64,000 nucleotides of DNA from Plantago major (taxonomy: Eukaryota > Streptophyta > Magnoliopsida > Lamiales > Plantaginaceae), in NCBI GenBank assembly GCA_026545765.1, contig CM048841.1, positions 72,848,217-72,912,216 of the forward strand, given 5' to 3'. The translations under genes were made by a program, and so were the position numbers. Below are positions 34,650 through 47,917 of the stretch, piece after piece; the first letter of the stretch is position 1, and every line of letters begins with the position of its first letter. The notes beneath the pieces are model-generated. The model worked only from the letters and a program-made list of their open reading frames with translations. It made no database searches and had not been told where the DNA came from.

Positions 34650-36055
34650 TGAGTACAAAAGGAGCAACTTTGAAAATTTTGTAACTCTTTCTTTTATTCT
34701 AAGAAGAAAGTTAACCCTTTCACTAATAAGCCAAAATACATCGGCAAAGAAAAACCCATCAGAATGGCAGCGGTTGTCCGCCATCATAGACTCACAGTCA
34801 ATCACTACTTGCTGGGCAAGTCTATGTGCTAAAGAGTATCCAGTGCACATTACATGTTGAAATAAAATACTATGAAAACTAAAAACATTTAACTTAATAG
34901 CCTAATAAGTTGTAGTCATGGATAAACAAGGAGCATGCGATTGGAGTGCCACAATTACCGACGTACAATCGTTCTCGATAATAACATGTTGACAGGCCCT
35001 TTTTCTTGCCATATCGACACCACAAGCAGGAAAAGCATCTCATAGGACTCCAGACAGTTGATGTAGTTCAAACTGGGTGTAATGTAGCTCTTTTACCATT
35101 ATTGAAATCGAAGCATCCACATTAATCTTGACAACTGGGTGTTGGGAAGGGAGAAATTAACAGTATATTTTGGAACTCTAGATAACCCAAGATAATTATA
35201 CAACTAAGGGATATATATTCAAGGAGTAATGCATCACGATAAACACTTGCAAGTGGCCAAACCAACCAATAAGAGTAACCATTAGTCACCCCGTGATTAC
35301 ATATCTAAGCAACCATTTGCATGTAATAATGAAGAGTCCACACCAGTTGAAGCTCATTTCCTAAAATGAGCAACAACTGAGTTAGCCCAATCATTTAACA
35401 AACTACGAACAAAGAACAAGAATCACATTACCAACCTGCTACAATTCTCTTCCTTCAAACCATAAAGAAAGGACAGTAAAAGCTCTTAGCTCTAGCATGG
35501 CAAAATTTGGATCAAGACCCAAAGACCAGGGAACCGTGGTCACCAGTGCCCAACACCAGTTGTACAACTTCATCTAAATCCAACTCACTCCAGAAATGTA
35601 CACCAACCTGCAGCAATCACATTAGCGTGGCTCTGTCCCAGGCAATCGAAAAACTAAGATTACCTCCTAAACTTCAGTTTCAGCACAACTTTGGGGAATT
35701 AATCCAAATCCGCAAAATTATACGAAACACCCAATAAGTTTCTGCTTTTGATCCACGCCCAAATGTTGTACTTGATGATTTTGAAAGTGTCACGGGCAGC
35801 TTCTTTAAAAAATAACCTCATTTCTTGCTTTCCACACTTATAGGTTAGGCAATTTAAAGAACACTGGAAGACATTGTCACATTTACTGCCTCTCCTTCCT
35901 CCCGGGCTCAGAATTCTCCCAGAAGAATCACATTTTATCAGCCAACCTCTACAAGAAACCAAATCTGAGTGAAAACATGTTTTAAAGACACAGCCAGACC
36001 CAAAGTCTCCAATGTAGTAGTGAACAAATATAATGTCCACTTCGAAATAGAACAA
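34650..36055 (-). pseudogene. LINE-type remnant with RNase H-like (RVT_3) domain
   Basis: On the minus strand, about 35145-34905 reads VVKINVDASIS, a stop, then MARKRACQHVIIENDCTS and VIVALQSHA. This continues out of frame as YSLAHRLAQQV (about 34840-34805). It is the pattern of the plant RVT_3/RNase H-like domain (N-VDAS, E-D, AH-LA) attached to LINEs. Upstream, 36055-35699 is open and ends with FKIIKYNIWAWIKSRNLLG, similar in style to the region after the RT/zinc domain of LINEs. The two may be parts of one element, but this is weakly supported. All are interrupted by stops and frameshifts. Confidence 0.5.
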
Positions 36056-39000
36056 CTATATATCAGTAAACAAATGTGGCAGAGGCATATCAGCATGAAC
36101 AAATCTATATCCTGATTTTCTCAAGTAAAGTTGATAGAGAACTATATGTGATTTTCTCTAGTAAATATACCAAACTGGTATAAACTTGGTAGAAAACTAT
36201 TCATGACTTTCTTAAGTAAATATACAAACTGGTACATGATGCATCCTCGATATACATTCCTAGTAAGATTGTGCAAGTAGAAACAAAACAATAAGGGCAA
36301 AAAAAACTTATTGGAGGCACGGAATCAAATCACAATGACACAATCCACATAAAATGAAGAGTGAAAAAGTGAGCAGAAAATAGAAAAGAGATCTAGAGAT
36401 TAGCATGCAAACTTCGCACTCACATTCAATTCGTGCTCTTGAGCAAACTGAATTTGTAGCGAACAACAGCAGCTAATTAATCACCACCTAATAAGAAAAT
36501 ATGGTGCCTCAAAGCAACAGCCAAGAGAATACTAAGATCTCGAGATAATAAGCAATTAAATTATGGAAGAATGTCAGAAACTCCTAAAATAAGTGAGCAT
36601 ACGGATCGGACCTCAGAAAGGTGTGCTTGTCATTCTCTTCACAAGTCGGACAAAACTGATACGAAAGAACATTATCATTACATAAACACAAGTTATTGCA
36701 AATATTAAACCTGAACAGTCCATGTTTTTATCCTATATTAAAAGGTAAAAAAGACCAAAACAGTTCAGCCTCTTTCATCTATCAAAATATAGACAATGAA
36801 TTAACAAAAATCTGTATGTTCCACCTGTTAACATGAGAAATAAGTATGTGAGCTTATTTAAATTATGGAACAGAGACGGAGTGATAGGCCGAACAAAGAG
36901 AATATTAAAACCGCTATATTACCCCATCTCGGTAATTAAAACAAGGCAATTGAATAGTACAAATCATGCTGCATTAAAAAAGTACAACATGCAGGTGTAG
37001 ACATAAATCAGCTTACCTTAGGAAAATAGGAGTTGCTGCATGATCCACCAGCTAATTCAACAAACTCATTCCCATTCTTCTACAGGTTTTTTTTTTTTTT
37101 TTTTTTGTATCACTGTAGCGAAATTCACCACACTGGAAATCAACAGGAACCCATATAAGATAACTAACAAAAATTGTTAAACTGACCAAGGACACTTTTC
37201 TTGATTGACAACTATCGAAAGTGAACCTGTTTTAATTCTCTTCTTCCAAGAGTAAAAAAAAAAAAATTTGTTTTCAGCTACGGAAGCAACCAACAATCAA
37301 AAGTCTTCTGCTACAAGTCCAAGTGCATACTTGCACCTACGATAGAGGCCAGGAATGGTCATACCATCTCCACCCTACACACTCAGCCAAAATCCACACA
37401 TGGCTGCATGAATCGACATAGACATAGGATTAGTAAAAAAGAAAGTTGTCTTCCAGTTAATCAAAGAACAAATGCTTGCTTAAACACAAAGTCTGCAACA
37501 TTATCCACACCTTTTCCATTAATGAGACAACTACGTTTGCAAAACAAGGGGTAGTAGGCACTGATACTTTCAAAGTTACCCACGATGCAGCAAAAACTTG
37601 CAAATCAATCAACTTAGAAGTTAAAACTTCAATCATTCAGAATAAAATGTAGATCATTGTACAAGAGATGGATAACATTATTCAAAGTTATCGAGCACTA
37701 ATGTAAACGCTTCTGACCCGAATAGTGACACAATCAGAAGCTAGCAAACCAACTCCTTATTTGTCTGAAGACTTGTTGAGCAACACTAACACATAATTAA
37801 CATGGTTTCTAAGAATCATCTCCCGTAAAACTCTCAATATCAGCTATAACATTGAAATAAAAAACAATTATACAAACAACATCCAAAGGTCATTTGTAAA
37901 GTACTCAGCAAACATGGGCTCTGTTATGCTTCTGACTATGCTACAAATGGCATGCAAGTGTGTTACTTTAGCCTTTAGGAAATGAAACATTCGATTGTTT
38001 ACACATAAAAGCGAGAAGCTATAAACCTACAACACTATTAAAAAGAGACTGGTTAAACTCACACATCCATTTAGAAAAAACGCATGGGAGATACTTACTC
38101 TATCATAATCAACCCAAATAGAGAAGGAGGCTATCTACCAGCACGAACCAAAAAGACCAAATAACATAATGTTGAGAAAGTTTTCTGAAAATGATTTCCC
38201 AAATTCAATTGTGTATGGAAAATGAGCAGTACACAAGTGCAATTTAATGTAGATGCGACAATTATTCTCTGCAGATCTAAACCATAAATAAGCCGATCAG
38301 GGTTTTCACAACCAAATCACATTAATTAGAACCATGAACATGAAAAGCAAAGGGCAAAAGGTGATGCAGCAGATTTACCTGTTTAAAGAATCACGAGAAA
38401 CCGACTGGACTGAGGTAGATAGTACTTGTTTCTTGTTTTCTACAAATCTTCACGTGAAACCTTGGGATTATTGGAGGATGAAATATGACCGGATCCCAAT
38501 CGTGGCGTTTGATTTGGAGAGCGGTTGATTTTTTCCAAGCAAGCGAGCCTATTTATAGGTGTGGCGGCACCGGTGGATTCCAACGTTCGCAATGGCAATG
38601 AAGGGTTGCGGTGTTGTTTGTGTAAACGAAGAAAGCTACAGTAGCACGCCTATTAAAGTTGTGGGAAACTACTGAATTGGTGTGGTCGATTAGGGAGATC
38701 GGTGCGGCTCCTGACATTGGAGGCGATCCCAAGGGGAGCTGGGCAGCACCGATTGAAGACGGATAGAAGAGGTACGCAGTCGATTCGGAAAGGGAAGAAG
38801 GCGATCTGGAATGGCATTGAGCGAGAAGAAAAATGGAAATGTGAGGTGTAAAGTTGTTTTACACTTTTAAAAAGTGCTAAACAAACTGAGACTTATTATA
38901 TTGTTTTGTTTATTATTAATAATACACTAGTAATTACTATAATTCATGTGGAATGCAAAGTTGTAAAAGGTTGAATTGGATTTGAAAGAAATGGATGAAT

Positions 39001-40272
39001 TGGAAATAAATGACTTCCACAATCCAACTCAAAAATATTTGTTCATTATAGTTCCATATGATCATGCTAAATTGAGAGCAACTTTTTTTTCCAATCTAAT
39101 ACAACTCGCTAAATAAAACTTGACATATTCCCTTGGAATACCCTCAAAGTAAGATGATTCAATTCCCCCACAAATTCATCAAGCGGCCCGAATTCGGAGA
39201 TTTCCTCAAATTAAAATCCAAATTAGTATAGTATATAAGGTTTGGGTTAACATCAACAAGACAGTTTTATCAAATTTTCATGAAACCAAATGAAATTAAG
39301 GTTCACACAAAGTAGAAGAACTTTTCATTCAGCTCACGCCAACACATGTGCCAAAGAAGCCACAAATTTAGTCAAAAAGCTTCATGTTAAGTGACTAATC
39401 GCACACTACTAGTCTTAAGCTGGTGATAAAATTCAACGGAGTGAAATTGAAGAAAAGCATTATATTAAACCAGCCCAGTAGTCAACATGCTGTAAAGATG
39501 GTTACAGATACTGGTGCAACGCAACAAACAGACACTTGATACATATACACAAATATACAGTGCGCTGGCTGGTACGTTCCAAGGGCGAAAACAGAAAACA
39601 AACTTCGTTCGCTAAGCGGTGTCAGCACTGCAAGAGGGTGCACGGTGGGCTTTTGGGGGGGGGGGCTAAAGTTTCATTTTAGGTAACGCTAAGGGGTAAG
39701 GGGTTTATATCTACGTATATAAACAGGTTTACCCTTATATGCTTGCAAGGAACCTCGAACCTGTGCAAGAACTTACTGTCAAATAGACAATGGCAGAACA
39801 AGATGCATCCGCTGTAAAGATTGAAACCTTTATGGCTATGTTATTTGGTTAAACACTATCACTATTTGGCAATGAGACAAGAATACTACAAGGACAGAAT
39901 CTCAGAAACTGCTCTTTCTTATCTGCCCATCATAATATGAGCCTAATCTACAAATTATACAAAATGCAAGAAAACAATGACAACTGTGGTCATTTGTCTA
40001 AAGAATTAACTTTAGTTGTTGGCAAAAGATTGGGAATGTGTCTTACTTGCATATCCTCTTGTGTATAGAACAATCTCTAGTGTACAAGAACAACGTAGGC
40101 CTAGATCCTTCTTCATCCAGAACTCAAAATTTCTATCTTAGGGATGGTTTCTGTATATTTCTTGGATTCTAACATTTTTGAAGCTTAAAGCTTCAGCACC
40201 AGCAATTTAGCAGAGAAAACTGTGCATTGGCCGGAAAAGGTGTACTGAGGAGCTTTGTCATGGTGTATACGA
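36056..40272. other. Long stretch without a recognised protein gene
   Basis: About 4.2 kb, mostly AT-rich. Small noteworthy parts are a minus-strand patch with FCPTCEENDKHTFL near 36600-36660 (two cysteines only, no domain assigned) and a T run at about 37086-37107. The patch at 38500-38830 has clearly higher GC and could be a 5' exon of a minus-strand transcript: ATG near 38814, ~53-codon frame, no recognised homology. The region 39.5-40.27 kb is probably the 3' UTR of the OCT7-like gene. A non-coding or strongly spliced transcript cannot be excluded. Confidence 0.4.
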
Positions 40273-42812
40273 TCAAGTATTGCTTAATTCACGGCCTTTT
40301 GTTTCAAATGGAAGAAGCCAAACACATATTCCGGAGAGAGCAATAACACTCTCAAATAGAACGATAGCTATAGTTTGATGACATCCATGAATAAGACTGA
40401 CAGCAACAAGAGGGCAAAGCATTCCACCAATTCTTGCTACCGAGCTTGCTGCTCCGACCCCTGTAGTTCTTACAGATGTAGGATATATCTGCAGTTTAGG
40501 GCAATGAGGATGCAGAATTAGCATCTGATGAAGGGTAGAATGAATACAAATACGTAATGCATGACAAAGACACCATGAAAAAATGGCAAATATCTTACAA
40601 TAAATGAGTGACAGTTGAAATAGGTTCTAAAGCAATTTAACTTATGGTTAAAAGGGGATCGGTAATACACTAAGGGGTGACTTTCTCCTAGTCTATAGAA
40701 CGTGAAGCCGGTAACATATGACTTGGACTAACCTCAGGAGCATAGATGTAAACAATTGTAAAGGTTGATGAGATGCAAAGTCGAGCACCAAAGAGGATTG
40801 CTGTTGTCAAGCTCTGAGGCTGATGGAATACCAAAGGAAGCAGAAAAATGAAGCAGATGAAGAACATTGATGACATGGAACGCTTACGACCAACTTTGTC
40901 GACTATTACAGCAGATATCAGAAGTCCAGGGATTTCTGGAAGCAAAAACATGCATTAACGCTTTCTCCCAGAAAATAAAGACATCCAAGTGGATTAAAGA
41001 AAAAAAGAATGATTTATTTTTTACCTGCAAAACTTGTGATAAACACATCTTTGAAACTAATATCTTGGGGACTACTGGATTGCAACTTCGTTGACACGCA
41101 TGTGTTATTATTGTTGTTTAATTCTGTGGTCAGCAGAACAAGCCCATAATAACAGAACGCATTCCCAAAAAATACAATCCACAAAAGTGAAGTTGATTTC
41201 CGCAATTCTGGGGAAAAAAGCATCAATAGCAGTGAGATGCCACTCTTCTGAGAGCCTGTGCGATTAGGACTCTCAGTATCGTAATCACTTGGTGATACCA
41301 ACTTGGTGTCCTCTGATTCTGATGCATTAATCTTTTCTTCAAGCTCAATGTCGTTGTCAGAAACAAGGACTCCTGGAGGAAGGTCTCTTCCATTTAATCG
41401 AGCCACTTTCTGCAGAACAGCTAGTGCTTCACTATTTCTCCCCTTAGAGCATAAATATCTCGGAGATTCAGGTGCCATGTTGTAGAATACAAGCAGCAGT
41501 GAGGCAGGAAGAGCAGACACTGCAAGCAGCCATCTCCAACCTAATCTTGGCATGACAATCTGCAATTAATTTTGTTTCAGAGCACTATATAGACATGGAT
41601 GGAAACACAGGTACGTCAGAAGGTCTTCCCAAGATTGACAATATCCACTTTAGAGGAAAAAAAAAAAACGAGATGCTTTATCACGTATGAAAAAACAAAT
41701 AAACAATTAGAGAAAAGGAACAACTATGCTCTCAAGGACTTTGATAAACGAATGACATGCAAGAATAATTCTAGCAATCTACCAACTTCACCTAACAAAC
41801 TCTACCAACTGTCCATCAGCTGAGAGAACTAAGGTTTATGCTTAAAAACTTTAGAACTTGACATCACTTTCCTACTAATATACAAAAAATATATATAAAG
41901 AGATTAACCCAGAAAAAGAAGGTAAGAGGAAAAACGTTTCATACCCAAGCAATTGAAGCTTCAAGAATAGTCCCAAAAGTCCAAAACCCAGAAAACCCAA
42001 CCATACAAGTGCCTCTGTTTGGAGCAGGAACAAATTCTAGAAACCAGGATGAAAGTACTGGACCTCCCCCTAAACCAACACCAACCAAACCACGGAAAAA
42101 TAGAAACGAATAGAAGTTCGGGGCAATTGCACTCAGAAAACCAGCTCCAGAAGTAAAAATAGCTGTTACAAGAAATCCTTTCCTGAAAGAAAAGTATGTG
42201 GATATTTCAAACTAAGAATCAAAAGAGACTAAAAGAAGTGACACACTATCCTCATTCAATCCTCTATTAGATTCTTTTGTTTTCTACAAAATGAAACTTC
42301 TATAGTTTTGGCTAACTGTAAGAACTAGAAAGTCCGTAAACACTGCGCCATGGCAACATGTGCAAGTATCCGAACTCTCTGCAGACAGAGTTATGGATAG
42401 AATCTTTCATTTTGCACCATTCAGTATAGAGAAAGCCATTGGAATAAATTGAGTATACTACAGAGAGCGTTCTATTAGTTCTATATTACTGTGCGTAAAT
42501 TTATTGGGAGTTAAAGCACGAAGGAATGAATTCTAACCTTCTACCAAAGATATCTGAAACAACACCCCATGAGTAAGCTCCAACCAACATGCCGGCAAAG
42601 ACGATGCTAGTAACAAAGCTCTCTTGATGAGCTGAAAGACCCCATACAGATTGGACAGCCGGTCCAATGAAAGAGAGGAGCATCATTTCCATGGCATCAG
42701 ATGCTAAACCCATGCCAGCAAACAGCATCACAAAGACTTGGAACTTTCCAAATCCCAAAGCAAGGAGAGCATCATCAACAGTGTACGATTGCCCATCGTA
42801 TTCCTCTTCCAT
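40273..42812 (-). CDS. OCT7: Organic cation/carnitine transporter 7-like (NiaP-type MFS), 5 coding exons, 488 aa
   Basis: Exons: 42812-42538, 42182-41945, 41559-41025, 40935-40733, 40488-40273, in closed phase. The protein has 12 predicted membrane spans in two halves. The N-terminal half begins [16 protein letters not shown], followed by [20 protein letters not shown] and the MFS loop [14 protein letters not shown] long cytoplasmic loop at ~200-300 is rich in Glu/Ser ([16 protein letters not shown]). The second half carries [42 protein letters not shown] and the final [10 protein letters not shown], all typical of the sugar-porter/OCT branch. The best fit is plant OCT7, described in Arabidopsis as a NiaP-type nicotinate/trigonelline transporter. 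Substrate here is inferred. An upstream non-coding exon (43.3-43.8 kb) is likely. Confidence 0.92.
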
Positions 42813-44022
42813 CTACAGACAATTTTGTTACCTTGCCTGTTACACAAAGAACAATCATACTACATTAAAGGTAATGGCTAGCATCAATACACATATCTGG
42901 ACATACCCAAACCGGCAAATTTCAAATTTTGCTAATTGGTAGAGTAACCGGCAATGCAAATAACCACCATTCATAAATGCATTCATGTAAAAGTGGATCT
43001 TTGATGAGAGATTCTAAAATTCAAAGTCATCTAAACCAGAGAAATGCAGATCAGGGGAAAGGGATAATCTCTTTGTTGATTAAGCTTTTCAAATGTTTGA
43101 CAAGTAGCAACAAATATACACCAAGTCAATAACTTGGGTCCTAGTTTCTAATATTAGCTACATCTATACTAAAATTAGACATCCAAGAATCATCCATTTT
43201 GACCCAGTCCCATTTTTATAGACCATCATCAGGTTTAGCTGGAAAAAACATCTTCTCCCAAATCAACAATATGATCAAGAATTCAAGACAAAGAACTAAC
43301 CTTTGAAGTAGAAGCACAAAAATGATAGATAGAAACTCCACTAAATTATTATATCGAAATCAAATAAAATATCTATGTAACATAAAAATGGAGTCTTGAT
43401 TCTTGAACATTCCAGCAATTCTGAAAAGATTCTTGAATATACCAGCAATTCTGAAAAGATTATTGAATATGAACCTAGGCTCATGTAATGGTCTATTCCC
43501 ACTAAAAAAGATTGGAAGTAAAGATACATACGAATCAAAAGGATTAAAGAGTACCAGTTGATTCAGTCGGTTATTGGAGAGCCAGCTCGTTTGGATGACT
43601 GAGCTCGAATCCGATGAAGAAAGAGAAAGAAACGTATCTGGATCCAGAACAGAGATGTTCAGTTGCTCCAGTTTGAAGGGAGATGATGATTTCGAACTGA
43701 CTGATATGGAGTCAAAATGAGATATTGCAACCACTCCCCAAGTTTGTTTAATTCTTCGAGAAGCACCTCTGAATATTACAGTTTTCACATAAGTTCATGT
43801 ACTTCGATTTTGTGTGTATTTTAATTCGGGTCGGAATCGCCGGTTTTAGCGGTTCTTTAAATAAAAATAAAAAACAAAAAATACATCCGACTGTTACGTA
43901 TAGAGTTAAAAAAGTGAGTTAAGGAAAAATTTTAGTTGATTAATAGTAATTAAGTTAAAGGTGAGTTATAAAAAATAGTGTTTAGAATAGAGTTAAAAAC
44001 TTATAGGGTTTTTAGGGTTGTT
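42813..44022. other. 5' region of the OCT7-like gene and intergenic DNA
   Basis: At 43360-43788 a minus-strand frame of ~140 codons is open but lacks an ATG at its head and matches nothing known. It is best read as a 5' UTR exon or chance. A ~33-bp direct repeat (AGCAATTCTGAAAAGATT) lies at about 43400-43468. Confidence 0.5.
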
Positions 44023-44030
44023 ATATAGTA

Positions 44031-44187
44031 TGCATTCTGAGGTGCCTGCCTTTCATATATATATAGGAGATAATTACAGGAAAAAGTATAAAGATAAGAC
44101 AGAATCTACAATAAACTCTAACAAACTGAACTATATTTGACCAAGTCCTAACAGAAAAATAACAGAAATATCAGCACATTAAGATAT
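44031..44187 (-). repeat. 3' LTR of the copia element
   Basis: This is a 157-bp copy of the repeat at 47772-47915. It differs by an added ~10-bp internal duplication (AACAGAAAAATAACAGAAAT), a longer AT run and a few substitutions. Divergence between the two LTRs indicates some age. Confidence 0.85.
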
Positions 44188-47100
44188 GAAAATGTATCTC
44201 CGTCATCTTTCATGTACTTAACATTCACTTCAAGAGGTGTTTCAACAGGAGACGCGTCTTGCAACCTTCCTAATTGAATCAGCTCTTGGGTATATCTATG
44301 TTGGTTTAATAATAAACCATGTGGCAGAGATCGAACTTCCAACCCAAGAAAATAGGTGAGTTGCCCAAGATCTTTCAGGTGAAATATGCTGTGACGATGT
44401 TGCTGGAGCTGTCAAATGAAAAGGGTATCCGAACCAGAAATTATAATATCGTCAACATATATAGACTAATAAATAAACCAAACCTTGCTGACTCTTGTGC
44501 AAAAATAAAGAAGCATCGTAACTACTCTGCTGAAAGGAAAAACCCAACAAAGTGCTACGAAATTTGTCAAACCAAGCTCGTGGGGCTTGTTTAAGACCAT
44601 ATAAAGATTTTTGCAATTTCAACACAGCCGTAGGAAATGGTTTAGCCATACCTGGTGGAAGCTTCATGTAAATCTCCTCGGTTAAATCGCCGTGCAAAAA
44701 TGCATTCTTGACATCCATCTGTCGTAGTGGCCAAGAATGAGAAGCAACTAGAGCAAGTAATATCCTAACAGTAGTCATCTTAGCAACAGGAGCAAACGTT
44801 TCATCATAATTATCCCCATATTCTTGTCGATTCCCAATGCAACCAATCTAGCTTTGTATCATTCAAGTGAACCATCCGAACGAAGTTTAACAGTGTACAC
44901 CCACTTACTACCAATGGGAGTCACCAAAGGCGGACATGGTACTGCATCCCAAGTGTGATTAGAAGCAAGGGCATCAAGTTCTTCCCGCATAGCTTGTCTC
45001 CAGCACTCATGTTCCATAGCTTGGTTATAACTAGAAGGAGTGGTAACATGAGATAACGCAGCAATCATGGAAGTCGGTTTCGGAAAACCAAGCATATCGG
45101 GGGGGGGGGGGGGGGGAGTGCAGCAAGTACTTCTAATGAGAATATTAGCAACAAATGGTGCAATTGATCTTGGATCAGGTGCCGGAGTAACTTGAGGTGC
45201 TGGAGAAGGCTGGACTAATCTGTGTCTAGAATAAACAATGCCGAAACGACCTTGAGAATGAGAAGTAGGATCAGAATGAGGCATGGGCATGGGAGAGGCG
45301 TCGTCATTGTCAAGGAGAATGGAAAATGTAGGAGACCCAAGATCAGGAGTAGAGGGAAAATATGGCTGGTTTTCAAAAAACACTACATTTCTGGAAATAC
45401 GTACACAGTGTGCATCAGGATCATAGCAAAGATAACTTTTTTTAGTAGAGCTATAGCCAAGAAAGGCACATTGAACGGACTGGGCTGTTAACTTATGGCG
45501 TTCATGAGGGGGAGGTGTACAAAACAAATACAACCAAAAGTATGCAAGTGGAAATAGTTTGGAGTTTAACGAAATAAAATGGAGTAGGGGGCAGGATTGT
45601 TGAGAACTGGTGTTGGGAGTCTATTTAGATAAGGCCTCACACAAAAAATGAGATGGAACAAATGAGTCAATGAGGAGAGCTCGAACCACGTTAAGAAGAT
45701 GGCGGTTTTTACGTTCAGCCACTCCATTCTGTTGAGGGGTGTATGGGCAAGAACGTTGGGACATGATACCATTCTGTTGGAGAAAGGTTTAGAATTGGTG
45801 AGATAAATATTCACCCCCTAAATCAGAGCGTAACACATTAATGGTTGAAGCAAACTGTGTACGGACAAGTGCTAAAAATGACTTGAAAACAGAAAACACT
45901 TCACTTTTTGCACGAAGGAAATATATCCAAGTGAATCTGCTGCAATTGTCAATGAACGTAACAAAGTATTTGTAGTGAGCATGAGAAATGACGGGAGATA
46001 TACCCCAAACGTCACTATGAATTAATTCAAACACTTGACTTGCATGGGAATCAGAAATCGGAAATGGCAATACTTTGCTTTTGGCTAGTTTGCAAGAAGT
46101 ACAATCAAAAGACATGGATGTGGCTGAACTAGAATGTTTATTTTCAAGAACACCAGATCTGACCAAAGTATGGAGTACATGGGAGCTAGGATGTCCTAAA
46201 CGACGATGCCAATCCCTAGGACTAACAGTGGCAACATTACAAGAAATAGGAAAACTGAAACTAGACGCAATAGAACTTGAAGTAGGATGTAATGGAAATA
46301 GCCAACCCTCTTTAGGTCCCCTCATGATCATTTTCCCCGACACCCGATCCTGCACAACACAACCAGAAGATGAAAAACGAACATCACAGTTATTGTCAAC
46401 AAGCTGCCCAATAGAGATTAATTTGGTGGATAGAGTCGGAGAAACCAAAACATTGCTTATGGTAGGGGATATATCGCCTACAGCTGAAATGGATAGTGAA
46501 TTACCATTTGTTGTGCGGATGGACAGACTACCAACATAAGGCTTAAGATTATGTAAACATGATGAATCATTTGTCATGTGGTGGGATGCACCTGAATCAA
46601 GTAACCAAGAATGAGAAGACGATTTGCGCTTACCTGAGATGCCAAGAGTAGATAGGGCTGAAATAATCATTTGTTGTATCATATCAGGTGTGATGGAGGC
46701 TGCATTGGTAGAAGCAGGGGGCTGCGTTGGTGCAACAACATCAGCAACTGAAGAAGAAATGTTGGAGGCAGCAACAGAGGCAGAATATGCACGTTCCTGG
46801 CGCTTTGGTGGTCTGATTGGGCAAGCTTTGAGAACATGGCCAGGCTTTTTGCAGTAGTTGCAAAACTTCTTTGTGCAATGAGCAGCAATGTGGCCATATC
46901 CCTTGCAGCTATAACATTGAGTAGAGCTAAAATCCGAGCCTTGGGATTTTCCTTGAGCAACAAATGCCACTTGATTGGGAGAGGGAAATTGTTGTTCCAT
47001 AGAGCGAGTAATTAATCGTTGTTCCTCCCGAAGCAATTCACTTAAACACGTATCAAGATAAGGAACATGACTCTGATTCATGAGATGAGAACGAACCGAT

Positions 47101-47590
47101 TCAAATTCTAGATGCAATTTCATAAGAAATTGGTCCCTTTGGCTTATTTCATGCACACTTTGTACATGAGAAAGACCAGGAGCAGGAATGGAAGAATACA
47201 TAATATATGTGTATTCAACCCACAGATTGGAGAAACCGGAATAGAATGCTTCAATGGACATGTCGCCTTGAGAAAAGTTAGACATTTGATATTCTAACTC
47301 AAACCTTCTTGCTGAATTATTCTGAGTGTAGACTCGTTTAATGTAGTCCCACATAGTCTGGGAAGTCTTGTAAGGCCTCGGATTCAGAATAATATGAGAT
47401 TCTACGGAGCTGAGCAGCCAAGACATGATCTTGGCATCATGAGTCTCCCATGTGGAGAGTTCTCTTTTATCCGCTGGAGCTGGAGTTGATCCATCAATAT
47501 GACCACAAAGTTCTTTGCCTTTGACAAAGATCTCAAACTGGAATGCCTAAGAAGAATAATTTTTACCGGTGAACATAACAACTCCCAGAG
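44188..47590 (-). pseudogene. Degenerate copia gag-pol polyprotein
   Basis: Gag begins near 47609 and has one early stop. The main frame at 47426-45789 contains a gag/UBN2-type region, two CCHC knuckles (CYSCKGYGHIAAHC and CNYCKKPGHVLKAC), the protease-type LLDSGASHHM and the integrase zinc region (WHRRLGHPS, CTSCKLAKSK). The integrase core (HSDVWG, RSDLGGEY) follows. Stops and frame changes break the integrase C-terminus at 45.8-45.5 kb. RT follows in pieces: WRQAMREELDAL, then QMDVKNAFLHGDL and LQKSLYGLKQAPRAW. The catalytic YVDD region and everything after are shifted or lost. Not functional. Confidence 0.9.
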
Positions 47591-47733
47591 ATTCAAATCG
47601 TGTGGTCATTGGATCAAGATCTGAGAAACACGAGACCAAGAAAAGAAAAAGAAAAGAAAACAAGAAAACCGAGAACTTTGAGGCTAGAGTTGTCTAATCA
47701 AGAGGAGAAAGGGAAAAAAAACACTGGGAGAAT

Positions 47734-47746
47734 GGCTCTTATACCA
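47734..47746 (-). other. Primer binding site (initiator tRNA-Met type)
   Basis: TGGTATAAGAGCC on the minus strand differs by one base from the usual TGGTATCAGAGCC. It lies 25 nt inside the conserved end of the 5' LTR, somewhat farther than normal, suggesting the LTR end has been altered. Confidence 0.7.
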
Positions 47747-47771
47747 TATCAAATGTGCAGTGAATATGCAG

Positions 47772-47915
47772 TGCATTCTGAGGTGCCTGCCTTTCATATA
47801 TATAGGAGATAATTACAGGAAAAAGTATAAAGATAAGACAGAATCTAAAATAAACTCTAACAAACTGAACTATATTTGACCAAGTCCTAACAGAAATATC
47901 AACACATTAAGATAT
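47772..47915 (-). repeat. 5' LTR of the copia element
   Basis: This is a 144-bp copy of the repeat at 44031-44187, placed upstream of gag and the primer binding site in element orientation. Confidence 0.85.
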
Positions 47916-47917
47916 AG

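Larger units (their letters stand above)
44031..47915 (-). mobile_element. Ty1/copia LTR retrotransposon, ~3.9 kb, internally deleted
   Basis: Near-identical direct repeats of ~150 bp (44031-44187 and 47772-47915) bracket gag-pol remnants read on the minus strand. Just inside the 5' repeat is TGGTATAAGAGCC (47734-47746), a near-match to the initiator tRNA-Met primer site used by many copia elements. ATATAG at 44023-44028 and 47912-47917 is a possible target duplication, but it does not abut the TG/CA ends cleanly. Gag, protease, integrase and RT parts are present and broken. The RNase H region is missing, with pol running straight into the left LTR. The element is therefore non-autonomous. 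Confidence 0.9.

Noticed and set aside
43341..43788. 142-codon minus-strand frame upstream of the OCT7-like gene
   Set aside because: It has no ATG at its head, internal repetition and no homology; more likely a 5' UTR exon or chance.
46075..46857. Plus-strand frames within the copia element
   Set aside because: They run antisense to the recognised gag and integrase sequence.
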